Part shown: one piece after another, positions 8,413 through 17,594 of the stretch
Layout of the letters: the number at the start of each line of letters is the position of its first letter
Numbering within the stretch: the first letter of the stretch is position 1
Origin: Dyadobacter sp. NIV53
Lineage (GTDB): Bacteria > Bacteroidota > Bacteroidia > Cytophagales > Spirosomataceae
DNA length: 64,000 nt
Assembly: GCF_019711195.1 (NCBI RefSeq)
Contig: NZ_CP081299.1
Span: 2,108,001 to 2,172,000, forward strand
Direction: 5' to 3'
Position numbers and translations under genes: made by a program
The notes under the pieces: model-generated
What the model saw: the letters and a program-made list of their open reading frames with translations, nothing else
Told to the model about the DNA's origin: nothing
Databases searched by the model: none

Positions 8413-9978
8413 ATGAAAAAATTACTTTGTTATACTGTCCTTGCCTTTCTTACAATAAGCAGCACGGCTTTCTGCCAGAAAAAGAACGGTCCTTCGCAGT
8501 CTCAGACCCTTACTCTCTCCGCAGATGAGTTAAAAGATAAAATCAAAGGTGGCTGGGCAGCCCAGACGATCGGTGTTACATTTGGAGGGCCAACTGAATT
8601 TAAATATAACGGCACATTTATTCAGGATTATCAGCCAATTGTATGGTATGACGGATATTTAAAAAAGACGATGGAAGAAATTCCGGGCCTTTACGACGAT
8701 ATCTATATGGATCTGACATTTGTAGATATCCTTGAAAGGGTCGGCCTGGATGCACCGGTAGATTCGTTTTCACAGGCATTTGCGTATGCCAAATATGATT
8801 TGTGGCATGCCAACCAGTCGGCGCGTTATAATATCATGAACGGCATCAAAGCACCGGAAACCGGCCACTGGAAATATAACCCGCACGCCGATGATATTGA
8901 TTTTCAGATAGAAGCAGATTTTTCCGGCCTGATGAGCCCCGGAATGCCCAATACCGCGATTCAAATTGGTGATAAAATCGGCCATATTATGAATTATGGC
9001 GATGGCTGGTATGGAGGTGCTTATGTGGGAGCTATGTATAGCCTGGCTTTCACGTCCAGGGATGTAAACTATGTGGTGACAGAAGCGTTAAAAACAATTC
9101 CGCCGCAGAGCCAGTTTTACCAGTGTATCGCTGATGTGATCAAATGGCACAAACAATATCCGAACGACTGGAAACAGAACTGGATGGAAATTCAGAAAAA
9201 GTGGTCAGAAGATATTGGCTGCCCGGATGGTGTCTTTTCCGCTTTCAACATTGATGCCCGCACAAACGCTGCGTATATAGTATTAGGTCTGTTATATGGC
9301 AAAGGCGATTTTGATAAAACCTTACAGATCTCTACACGTGCCGGCCAGGATTCTGACTGCAACCCATCCTCGGCAGGCGGAATTTTGGGAACCATGCTTG
9401 GCTATAACCAAATACCGGCTTACTGGAAAATGGGATTGAAAGAAATCGAAGATATGCCGTTTAAATATACAACCATGTCACTGAACAATGTGTATGCGAT
9501 CAGCTACAAACATGCACTGGAAATGGTGAAGAGAAACGGTGGAAGTGTAACAGATAATTCGATTAAAATCGCATTGCAAAGCCCTAAAACTGTACGGTTC
9601 GAAAAAAGTTTTGAAGGATTATTCCCGATTGCCAAAGTTCCGTTTAACAAGGGAACCGGAAAAAATGAGTTCACTTTTGACTTTACCGGAACCGGCTTTG
9701 TGCTGCGGGGTATGGCTGCCAAACTGAAAAAGGAATCATCGGATTATATTCTGGAAGCGGATTTATTTATCGATGACCAAAAGGTGGAAACTGCCAAATT
9801 ACCTACCAGCTCTTTATCACGCAGGAATGATATATTCTGGAAGTATGAATTGCCTAATAAAAAACACACGGTTAAAGTTGTTGTTAAAAATCCGGATCCG
9901 GAACATGAATTACGAACCTGGGATTATTTGATTTATTCTGACAAGCCATTCGATGGATCGATAGCGAGAACTGAGTAA
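8413..9978 (+). CDS. Secreted ADP-ribosylglycohydrolase family protein
   Basis: A 521-residue protein with a signal peptide ending near STAFCQ. Residues about 30-340 form an ADP-ribosylglycohydrolase (DraG-type) domain with KIKGGWAAQTIGVTFGGPTE, YDDIYMDL (acidic residues near 95) and RAGQDSDCNPSSAGGILG (D313, D315), the usual divalent-metal ligands. About 150 further residues look like an all-beta accessory domain. The family hydrolyses N- or O-linked ADP-ribose or ribosyl bonds. Its export and its place between a ribose permease/ribokinase pair and SusC/SusD suggest that it releases ribose from ADP-ribose-like or nucleoside-like compounds in the periplasm or at the surface. No internal break is seen. 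Confidence 0.8.
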   Translation: MKKLLCYTVLAFLTISSTAFCQKKNGPSQSQTLTLSADELKDKIKGGWAAQTIGVTFGGPTEFKYNGTFIQDYQPIVWYDGYLKKTMEEIPGLYDDIYMDLTFVDILERVGLDAPVDSFSQAFAYAKYDLWHANQSARYNIMNGIKAPETGHWKYNPHADDIDFQIEADFSGLMSPGMPNTAIQIGDKIGHIMNYGDGWYGGAYVGAMYSLAFTSRDVNYVVTEALKTIPPQSQFYQCIADVIKWHKQYPNDWKQNWMEIQKKWSEDIGCPDGVFSAFNIDARTNAAYIVLGLLYGKGDFDKTLQISTRAGQDSDCNPSSAGGILGTMLGYNQIPAYWKMGLKEIEDMPFKYTTMSLNNVYAISYKHALEMVKRNGGSVTDNSIKIALQSPKTVRFEKSFEGLFPIAKVPFNKGTGKNEFTFDFTGTGFVLRGMAAKLKKESSDYILEADLFIDDQKVETAKLPTSSLSRRNDIFWKYELPNKKHTVKVVVKNPDPEHELRTWDYLIYSDKPFDGSIARTE

Positions 9979-10092
9979 AGGCCGAACCGATTATCTGTAT
10001 TCAGGAAAAATTTGAACTGCTGATTTGGCAGAGTGTCCCCTTACGCCTAAAAAATTCCTAAAACTGCAATAAACCATCTAAACTTAACTCAA

Positions 10093-13000
10093 ATGAGCAC
10101 TTTTATTCGATTAATAAAGGCCATATATTCTCTTCCGGGAATAGTGCTTTTAAGCCAATTGATATGTCTGGCACCAGGCCGGGCATCGGAACTGCCACTT
10201 TCTGCGCTATTGATTAAAACGGCTTCTGCTGATTTAGAAAAAATACCTGTTGTCATTCCTGTAACCGGACGTGTTACAGGCGAGCAGGGTGAATCCATTC
10301 CGGGTGTAAGTGTCGTTCTGAAAGGCACTACACGCGGCACAACTACCGATGTGGACGGAAAATTCCAGATTGAAGTGCCCGATGGCAATGCCACGCTGGT
10401 GTTTTCCTTTGTGGGTTATGCTACCCAAGAAGCAGTTATTGGCAACCGCAGCACGATTGATATCAAACTGCTTGCCGACGAAAATCCGCTGAGTGAAATC
10501 GTTGTGGTAGGATATTCAACCATAAAAAAAGAATCGCTGACCGGGTCGGTAGCTGCCATTAAGGGCAGGGATCTTATCAAACGTACAACCTCCAACGTTC
10601 AGCAGGCTTTACAGGGTCAGATCCCGGGATTGACAGTACTGGATCAGGGTGCGGGACCGGGAAAATCCAATATGGTTCTCCGTATCAGGGGCATCACTAC
10701 GTTGGGAGCCAACGAACCGCTGGTCATTGTTGATGGTATCGAGCAAAGACTGAGTGATATCAATCCACTGGATATTGAATCTGTTTCTGTATTAAAAGAC
10801 GCTTCTTCTACGGCTATTTACGGTTCGCGGGCTGCAAACGGTGTAATTTTGCTGACTACCAAACGGGCTGCCACAGGAAAAATAGCTATTACTTATAACG
10901 GTTATTATGCGTTGCAGAAAACGAATAACAATCCGGTTCATATGGGCCTTGAAGATTATCTTCAGTTACAGAAAACCGCCTGGACCAACTCCACGGGCGG
11001 ACCTGGAATATTTACCGACGATTATATCAAAGAATATGTCAACGCAACTGACCGGCTCAAATACCCGCTGCCGAACGTATGGTATGATGAAGTATTACAT
11101 ACAGCCCCGCAAATGAACCATTCCCTGTCAGTAAGTGGTGGCAGTGAAACGATTAAGGCATTGCTGAGTGTGCGTTATCAAAGCCAGAAAGGGATTATCG
11201 CCAATTCGGATTCCAAACTAAGTGAAGTAAGGCTGAATACGGATTATAAACTGTCTAACCGGTTGAAATTCAGTACGGATGTCAATTACAGAGCCAATAA
11301 CATCCTTTCACCTATCAACGAAAATGATGTTTTCAACAAAATGCTCCAGACATCCCAATGGACTGTGCCGCGTTATCCTGACGGCACATATGGTATCAGT
11401 TCAGATGGCTACAATCCATTGGTATCCGCTGAACTGGCAGGTACAGCCAAAACCCTGGACGAATATCTTTTTGGTAATTTTAAAGGCGAACTGCAAATCG
11501 CAAAAGGCCTTATTTTTACTACCCAGATAGGTGCCAGGATCAACCTTACCACCGGGAAAAATTATACCAACAGATACCAGATCAAGGACTATTACAATCC
11601 GTCGATCATCCGTAAAAATGTACCGCTGAACAGCCTGACCGAATCCAGAAATGATATCAGGGAATATACCATCAATAACCTGCTGAATTACTCTACCAGC
11701 ATTGGCAGCCATGCGATCAGCGCTTTGGCAGGTTATTCGCAGATTGAAAACAAAGGACGTTCATTAAGTGCATTCCGTCAGGGATTTTACAGTAACGATG
11801 TTCAATCCATTGGTTCGGGAACCAACGATGCTACTAAAAATAACGGAGGAGCTGAATACACCTGGGGATTGAGATCTTACTTCGGGCGTGTCAATTATAC
11901 TTATAAGGATAAATATCTTTTCGAAGCAAACGGGCGGTACGACGGATCATCCAGATTTCTGGCTGATAACCGTTACAGCTTTTTCCCATCCGTGTCAGCC
12001 GGATGGCGGCTTTCAGAAGAAAAATTCTGGCGCGGGCTTACCAATTATGTAGGAGAGCTAAAACTAAGAGGTTCGTGGGGAAAAACGGGTAATCAGGCTG
12101 TGGATCTTTATAGTGGGCTGGCTACGTTAAGTTCGGGCGTTTATTCATTCAACGGATTGCCTGCCCAGACATTTCAGCAAACACGTATTGCCAATCAGAA
12201 CCTGACCTGGGAAACAACAACACAATCCAATGTAGGCCTTGACGCCGGTTTTCTTAACAACCGGTTTACATTAAGTGTTGATTATTATAAAAAGACAACG
12301 GATGGTATCCTGCTTACTTTGCCGGTTCCGGGAACATTGGGCCTGCTGCCCGCTCCTCAGAATGCCGGACAGGTCAATAATAAGGGTTGGGAAGTTGCAG
12401 TCGGGGCTCGCCACAAAATCGGCAATTTCGGTATTGATGCCAACTTTAATTTTAACATCAATAAAAACAGTGTGGGCAACCTTGCCGGTACCGGCCCATA
12501 TATTACCGGCGGCAATGAGACACGCTATATCACAGCCGAAGGTTATGCAATTAATTCTTTCTGGGGTTACAAAACGGATGGATTATTCCAAACTCCGGAA
12601 GAAATCCTGAACTACCCGACGATGAGAACCGGTATCATGCCCGGCGACGTCAAATTTGTCGATCTGAATAATGATGGCAAAATAACACCGACTGATATGA
12701 CCTATCTGGGTCAAAGTTTTCCAAAATACACCTTCGGATCCAGCCTGAATTTCTCGTATAAAGCATTTTCACTGAATATGCTTTTCCAGGGAACGGCAGG
12801 TTCCAAATCAAGGGTTGGCGGTGCTATTATTGAAATGGGTATCTGGGGCGGATTCACACACGAACTGATCGCAGGAAACTACTGGACACCGGAAAATCCG
12901 GATGCACGCTTTTCCAGGCCTTTAAAATACGACCTCCGGAATTTTGTCATGTCTGACCGGGATTTGATGAATGGATCCTATTTACGCCTTAAAAACATAC

Positions 13001-13200
13001 AGCTGATGTACCAGCTTCCAACTCAGCTTACCGGCAAAATTGGTATAAAAAGGGCCAGTATTTACATCGCGACGACCAATCTGCTTACTTTCTCAGCACT
13101 TAACGAATGGAACGTAGATCCTGAAACAGTGCCCGGTGGCCGTACCGAACAGTACCCTCAGACTGCGGTTTCTACCATTGGCTTAAATATTCAGCTTTAA
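10093..13200 (+). CDS. SusC-like TonB-dependent outer-membrane transporter (ribose locus)
   Basis: A 1035-residue receptor. A signal/leader segment is followed by a CarboxypepD_reg-like beta domain (GRVTGEQGESIPGVSVVLKGTTRGTTTDVDGKF), a TonB-box-like segment SEIVVVGYSTIKKESLTGSV, a plug domain with IRIRG- and IVDGI-type motifs including VSVLKDASSTAIYGSRAANGVILLTTK, and a long beta-barrel ending in a C-terminal GLNIQL strand. It imports ligands bound by the SusD partner encoded 30 bases downstream, driven by TonB. The preceding genes imply ribose-containing oligo- or nucleoside-type ligands. Length and motifs are normal. Confidence 0.9.
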   Translation: MSTFIRLIKAIYSLPGIVLLSQLICLAPGRASELPLSALLIKTASADLEKIPVVIPVTGRVTGEQGESIPGVSVVLKGTTRGTTTDVDGKFQIEVPDGNATLVFSFVGYATQEAVIGNRSTIDIKLLADENPLSEIVVVGYSTIKKESLTGSVAAIKGRDLIKRTTSNVQQALQGQIPGLTVLDQGAGPGKSNMVLRIRGITTLGANEPLVIVDGIEQRLSDINPLDIESVSVLKDASSTAIYGSRAANGVILLTTKRAATGKIAITYNGYYALQKTNNNPVHMGLEDYLQLQKTAWTNSTGGPGIFTDDYIKEYVNATDRLKYPLPNVWYDEVLHTAPQMNHSLSVSGGSETIKALLSVRYQSQKGIIANSDSKLSEVRLNTDYKLSNRLKFSTDVNYRANNILSPINENDVFNKMLQTSQWTVPRYPDGTYGISSDGYNPLVSAELAGTAKTLDEYLFGNFKGELQIAKGLIFTTQIGARINLTTGKNYTNRYQIKDYYNPSIIRKNVPLNSLTESRNDIREYTINNLLNYSTSIGSHAISALAGYSQIENKGRSLSAFRQGFYSNDVQSIGSGTNDATKNNGGAEYTWGLRSYFGRVNYTYKDKYLFEANGRYDGSSRFLADNRYSFFPSVSAGWRLSEEKFWRGLTNYVGELKLRGSWGKTGNQAVDLYSGLATLSSGVYSFNGLPAQTFQQTRIANQNLTWETTTQSNVGLDAGFLNNRFTLSVDYYKKTTDGILLTLPVPGTLGLLPAPQNAGQVNNKGWEVAVGARHKIGNFGIDANFNFNINKNSVGNLAGTGPYITGGNETRYITAEGYAINSFWGYKTDGLFQTPEEILNYPTMRTGIMPGDVKFVDLNNDGKITPTDMTYLGQSFPKYTFGSSLNFSYKAFSLNMLFQGTAGSKSRVGGAIIEMGIWGGFTHELIAGNYWTPENPDARFSRPLKYDLRNFVMSDRDLMNGSYLRLKNIQLMYQLPTQLTGKIGIKRASIYIATTNLLTFSALNEWNVDPETVPGGRTEQYPQTAVSTIGLNIQL

Positions 13201-13230
13201 TTCCCCTACAATTTTTAAAAGCAGAATCAG

Positions 13231-14811
13231 ATGAAAAATCTAAAACTAATATTATCCTTTTTTGCAGCGCTGACAATTTTTTCCGGCTGCAATAACGACC
13301 TGCTCGAAACAATTCCTAATGACAGGGTTTCTTCCGAAATTTTCTGGAAAACAGAAAATGATGCCATACTGGCCGCGAATGCCGTTTATACCTATCTGGA
13401 AACCGCTGCCAATTTTACCAACTGGGATGCGATGTCGGATATCGGCCATGTTACGTTGGGCTGGCGGGAAGAGTCTCTGATCGAGAAAGGAAGTTACGAT
13501 GCAACTTATGCCAAAATCCTGAATGAATGGAATGATGCTTATAAAGGCATACAGGCCGCCAATGCTTTTCTGACGAATGTGGATCAGATTGAAGTTGCAG
13601 ATAAAGCCGTGATCAATCGCTTACAGGGTGAGGTAAGAACTTTGCGTGCCTATTATTATGCCAAACTTGCTATGTTATACGGAGATGTGCCGCTGGTGAT
13701 TACGAATATTACCATAGAAGAAAGCCGGAACCTGACACGCACACCGGTAGCTCAGGTCTGGGATTTTATTTCCAAAGAATATACAGAATCGGCCGCTCTC
13801 CTTCCTTTGACCCAGACTGAAAAAGGAAGGGTAACCAAAGGAACCGCTTTGGCGCTGAACGCAAGGGCATTGCTGAATGCCGGACGATATAAAGAGGCAG
13901 CAGCGGCCGCAAAACAGGTAACGGACCTGAATGTTTACAGCCTTTACAATTCCTATGAAAACCTGTTTACCTATGCTGCCGAAAACAATGCCGAGATCAT
14001 TTTTGATAAACAGTTCATTAAGGATATACAATCCAATAATATTTTCAGTTTAACGACGCCAAACAGCGTATTTCCGCAGGTCAATAGTTTCGTGCCGACA
14101 AAGCTGGCAGTGGACGCTTACAAAATGACAAACGGGAAAAATATTACGGATCCGGCAAGCGGATTTGATCCAAAAAACCCTTACACAAACCGTGATCCGC
14201 GTCTCCGGTATTCCATATATGTATTGGGATCAGAATTACCGAATGGAAAAATCTATGATTCCAAACCCGGAAGTGGTACCGGTGACGCCATCGGTAATTC
14301 TGAAAACTCGACCAGTACAGGTTATAATATCCGGAAATATCTCAATAAGGAAGATATGACCCAACCGAATAATAGCGGCATCAATCTCATCCTGATGCGT
14401 TACGCCGAAATATTGCTGATTTATGCAGAGGCGAAAATTGAAGCCAATGAAATCGACCAGAGCGTACTGGACGCTATCAATAAAGTAAGAAACCGGGCAG
14501 ACGTAAAAATGCCTTCACTTGTCACCATTGGTTCGCAGGCGGAACTTCGGAAACTGGTAAGGGAAGAACGCGAGGTTGAGCTCGCATTTGAAGGCCTCCG
14601 CTATTTTGATATCCGCCGCTGGCGGATTGCCGAAACAGTAGTTCCCGGAATATTATATGGCATGACTTACACCAACGCAAATGGTGCGCTGGTGACAATT
14701 TCTCTGCCGGCTTTTGTAAAAGTTTTCAATAAAGAACGGGATTACCTGTGGCCTATCCCGCAACGGGAACGCGAACTCAATCCAAATCTGGCACAAAATC
14801 CCAATTGGTAA
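13231..14811 (+). CDS. SusD/RagB-like surface lipoprotein (ribose locus)
   Basis: A 526-residue protein with a lipoprotein signal ending FSGC (C20) followed by NNDLLETIPNDRVSSEIFWKTENDA, the standard SusD N-terminus. The TPR core includes EVRTLRAYYYAKLAMLYGDVPLV, and the C-terminal block reads LVREEREVELAFEGLRYFDIRRW then LWPIPQRERELNPNLAQNPNW, as in RagB/SusD proteins. It caps the SusC channel at the cell surface and binds ligand. It is intact, in contrast to the other two SusD genes in the window. Confidence 0.9.
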   Translation: MKNLKLILSFFAALTIFSGCNNDLLETIPNDRVSSEIFWKTENDAILAANAVYTYLETAANFTNWDAMSDIGHVTLGWREESLIEKGSYDATYAKILNEWNDAYKGIQAANAFLTNVDQIEVADKAVINRLQGEVRTLRAYYYAKLAMLYGDVPLVITNITIEESRNLTRTPVAQVWDFISKEYTESAALLPLTQTEKGRVTKGTALALNARALLNAGRYKEAAAAAKQVTDLNVYSLYNSYENLFTYAAENNAEIIFDKQFIKDIQSNNIFSLTTPNSVFPQVNSFVPTKLAVDAYKMTNGKNITDPASGFDPKNPYTNRDPRLRYSIYVLGSELPNGKIYDSKPGSGTGDAIGNSENSTSTGYNIRKYLNKEDMTQPNNSGINLILMRYAEILLIYAEAKIEANEIDQSVLDAINKVRNRADVKMPSLVTIGSQAELRKLVREEREVELAFEGLRYFDIRRWRIAETVVPGILYGMTYTNANGALVTISLPAFVKVFNKERDYLWPIPQRERELNPNLAQNPNW

Positions 14812-14860
14812 GTGTATTAAAAGTTTGGAAATATAACTCACCAAGTCAAAATACAGGAAT

Positions 14861-17016
14861 ATGAAAAAAATCATTTCAGCAATTTTATATGTAACGCTAC
14901 TTTGTTCGGGATCGGTGAATGCCCAGCAGATCAGGCCGCAGGGAAGTATGAAGGAGTTATTTTCCGGCCCGATTGATCAAAACTCCCGCGATAAGTGGCT
15001 GGATTCTGTGAAAATCTGGCGGAGTAACGAAAAGGCCAGGCTGAAGTATAACAACTCGGAATACAAACATCCTGGATTAAGCTGGATCAAGAAGACATTC
15101 ATTTATGCTCAAATGATGGCTCATGACCGTTATTTCTTCGATGAAGTAAAAAAGGTTTATACCGTTGACCGTTATCTGGATGATCTGAAAAAAAGATTTG
15201 GCGGGCTGGATGCCGTCCTGATCTGGCCGACCTATCCGAATATCGGAGTCGACAACCGTAATCAGTACGATCTGGTAGCAGATATGCCTGGTGGCAAGGA
15301 AGCTGTCAGGCAGATGATCAGGGATTTCAAAAAACGGGGTGTACGTGTCTTCTTCCCGATCATGGTCTGGGATCATGGAACAAAAAAATTGAACTGCCTA
15401 TGGCGGAAGCGCTGAGCAGGGAAATGAAAGATCTTGGTGCTGATGGCCTGAACGGAGATACCATGTTTGGTGTAACAGAAGCTTATAAAAATGCATATAC
15501 TGAGCTAAAATATCCGCTGGCGTTACAGCCCGAGCTTAATATCAAAGATTTAAAAGCGCTCGAATGGAACCAGATGAGCTGGGGATATTACTGGCAGCGT
15601 TCCATGAATGCGCCGGGCTACAATTATTCACCTGGTGCCAGTACCTACAAATGGCTCGAACCACAGCACCAGGTGCATGTTACCGACCGCTGGGCTATTG
15701 ATAAAACGGACAATCTGCAATATGCTTTTTTCAATGGAATAGGATATAACTCATGGGAAAATATCTGGGGTGTATGGAACAAGGTTCCCGATCGTTATGC
15801 CGAAGCAATACAACGCATCGCACTGATTTACCGGCAATTCCCCGATGTTTGGAGCAGTCCTGACTGGGAACCTCATGTGCCTGTCGTTCAGAAAGGTGTG
15901 TATGCTTCCATGTTTCCGGCTGGTGGTAAAACAGTATATACATTCGTGAACCGTGATAGTACGGATAAATCAGGAAACCAGATAAAACTTACTTTTAAAG
16001 CGGGTGCGGCTTATTATGATCTGTGGAACGGGAACGAATTAAAAGCTGTGAAAGAGGGCAATCAGGTATTGATATCGTTTCCCATGGAAAGCCGTGGTTT
16101 TGGAGCCATACTGATCAGTACATCTGATGACGATAAAAAAAGTTTAAAGCCCTTTTTAAGCCAGATGAATATGCGATCCAAAAAATTGTTGTCGGGTTTT
16201 TCGGCGGACTGGAAACCTTTGCCGCAGCAAATAACCAAAATCGAAAAAACAAAACCAATGGCAAAACCCAACAATGACATGGTTTTAATTCCGGCTGCAA
16301 AGGAATACATTTTCGAATCGAATGGTGTCATGATTGAAGGCAATGAACTGCCAACCGCTATTGGTGTACAATATCCGTGGGAAGAACATGCAGGACGTTC
16401 GCATAAGAAAACAATGGACATTGCTTCATTTTATATGGACAAATATCCGGTTACAAATCAGCAGTTCAAAAAATTTATGGACGACACAAAATACAAACCT
16501 GCTGATGATCATAACTTTCTGAAAGACTGGAAAAACGGAACCTTTCAACAAGGCTGGGAAGACAAGCCGGTAACCTGGATATCCATAGAAGATGCCAGAA
16601 TGTACGCTACCTGGGCTGGAAAACGATTACCACATGAATGGGAATGGCAATACGCGGGACAGGGAAGTGACAATCGCATATATCCGTGGGGAAATACAAA
16701 AGACAGTACCCTGATTCCGGCCGTTGATACCAGTCGTACCATGAGAGAGCCGTATGATGTAAAAATTCATACAAAAGCAGGCAGTCAGTTTGGAATTATG
16801 GACCTGGTTGGGAATGTCTGGCAATGGACCGACGAATATACGGATGACCACACCCGTTCGGCAATTTTGAAAGGCGGAAGTTATTACCACGCACAAACTT
16901 CGAAATGGTATTTTCCGCAAGCGAAGGAACTGAACAAACATGCAAAGTATCTGCTCATGTCCCCTAGTCTGGACCGTGCCGGAACAATAGGTTTCCGGTG
17001 TGTTTCTGATCTGTAA
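14861..17016 (+). CDS. Secreted barrel domain-SUMF1-like fusion, frameshifted at an A7 tract
   Basis: Two frames (14861-15415 and 15400-17016) make one protein of about 718 residues once joined. The first ends MVWDHGTKKLNCLWRKR. If the A7 run at about 15382-15388 had eight A, it would read GTKKIELPMAEALSREMKD and continue. The context is A_AAA_AAA, a -1 slippery heptamer. The protein has a signal peptide ending VNAQ. Next comes a TIM-barrel-like glycosidase region with FGGLDAVLIWPTYPNIGVDNR and LGADGLNGDTMFG, then a beta region. The C-terminal SUMF1-like domain contains YMDKYPVTNQQFKKFMDD, KRLPHEWEWQYAGQG, YPWGN, DLVGNVWQWTDE and GFRCVSD. The cysteine pair of true formylglycine-generating enzymes is absent (GGSYYHAQTSKWYFPQAKE), so it is probably not a sulfatase activator. 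It closes the ribose locus. Confidence 0.65.
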
Positions 17017-17594
17017 TTTCCTGATATTGGTATTCGGTTCTGCGTGATATCTGATTTGCCACGAATTTACAAAGACACTAAGGCTCATATTCTTAAACGA
17101 ATAACTCCTGTGTTTCTGTAACTTCGTGGCAATCTTATGCTTAACTTAACAATTGTAAAAAACCGGAATATTTTATAATGGTTTCAATTGTAAATTCTCC
17201 TGATACCAATACAATTACTACTTTAATGCTCTTCCAGTAACCGGTAAAATCAATCATCTCCCCAGCCTACCCATTGTTTGCAGCGCCATCTGATTTTACC
17301 CTGTTTTAGTTCCATATTATTATTTAGATAAATAAAATTCTAGGTAATTTAAAACTTATAAAGTTACTTTGTCTATCAAATAAGTAGATTATTCAGTTTC
17401 GTATTACAATACCTGGAAGATTATAATTAAACGGCCATTGTTACTCTCAGGCTTCATTCCAATTTTAATCTTCATTGTATGTCACTTCGTTAAAGTTTTA
17501 CCAACACGCAATACGTTACGATCAAATTGTCTATTTAATCCATTCATTATATAGTTTATCTTTTATCCAATCAAGCAATTAATTAAAATGAGGT
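17017..17594. other. Intergenic region between the two polysaccharide loci
   Basis: After the REP-like palindrome, about 460 AT-rich bases lead to the next SusC start. I see no coding frame of note and no clear TAnnTTTG element. The stretch presumably contains the regulated promoter of the sulfatase locus. Confidence 0.45.
17056..17132. repeat. Imperfect palindrome with GCCACGAA ends (REP-like)
   Basis: The arm 17056-17078 begins TTGCCACGAA. The arm 17110-17132 ends TTCGTGGCAA. Aligned as reverse complements they match at 20 of 23 positions, around a 31-base loop. Related palindromes ending GCCACGAA or TTCGTGGC lie at 28710-28817 and 31611-31666, so this is probably one family of small dispersed elements. 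Confidence 0.6.

Noticed and set aside
15400..17016. Sulfatase-activating formylglycine-generating enzyme
   Set aside because: The SUMF1-like domain lacks the active-site cysteines, so proximity to sulfatases is not sufficient to call it an activator.
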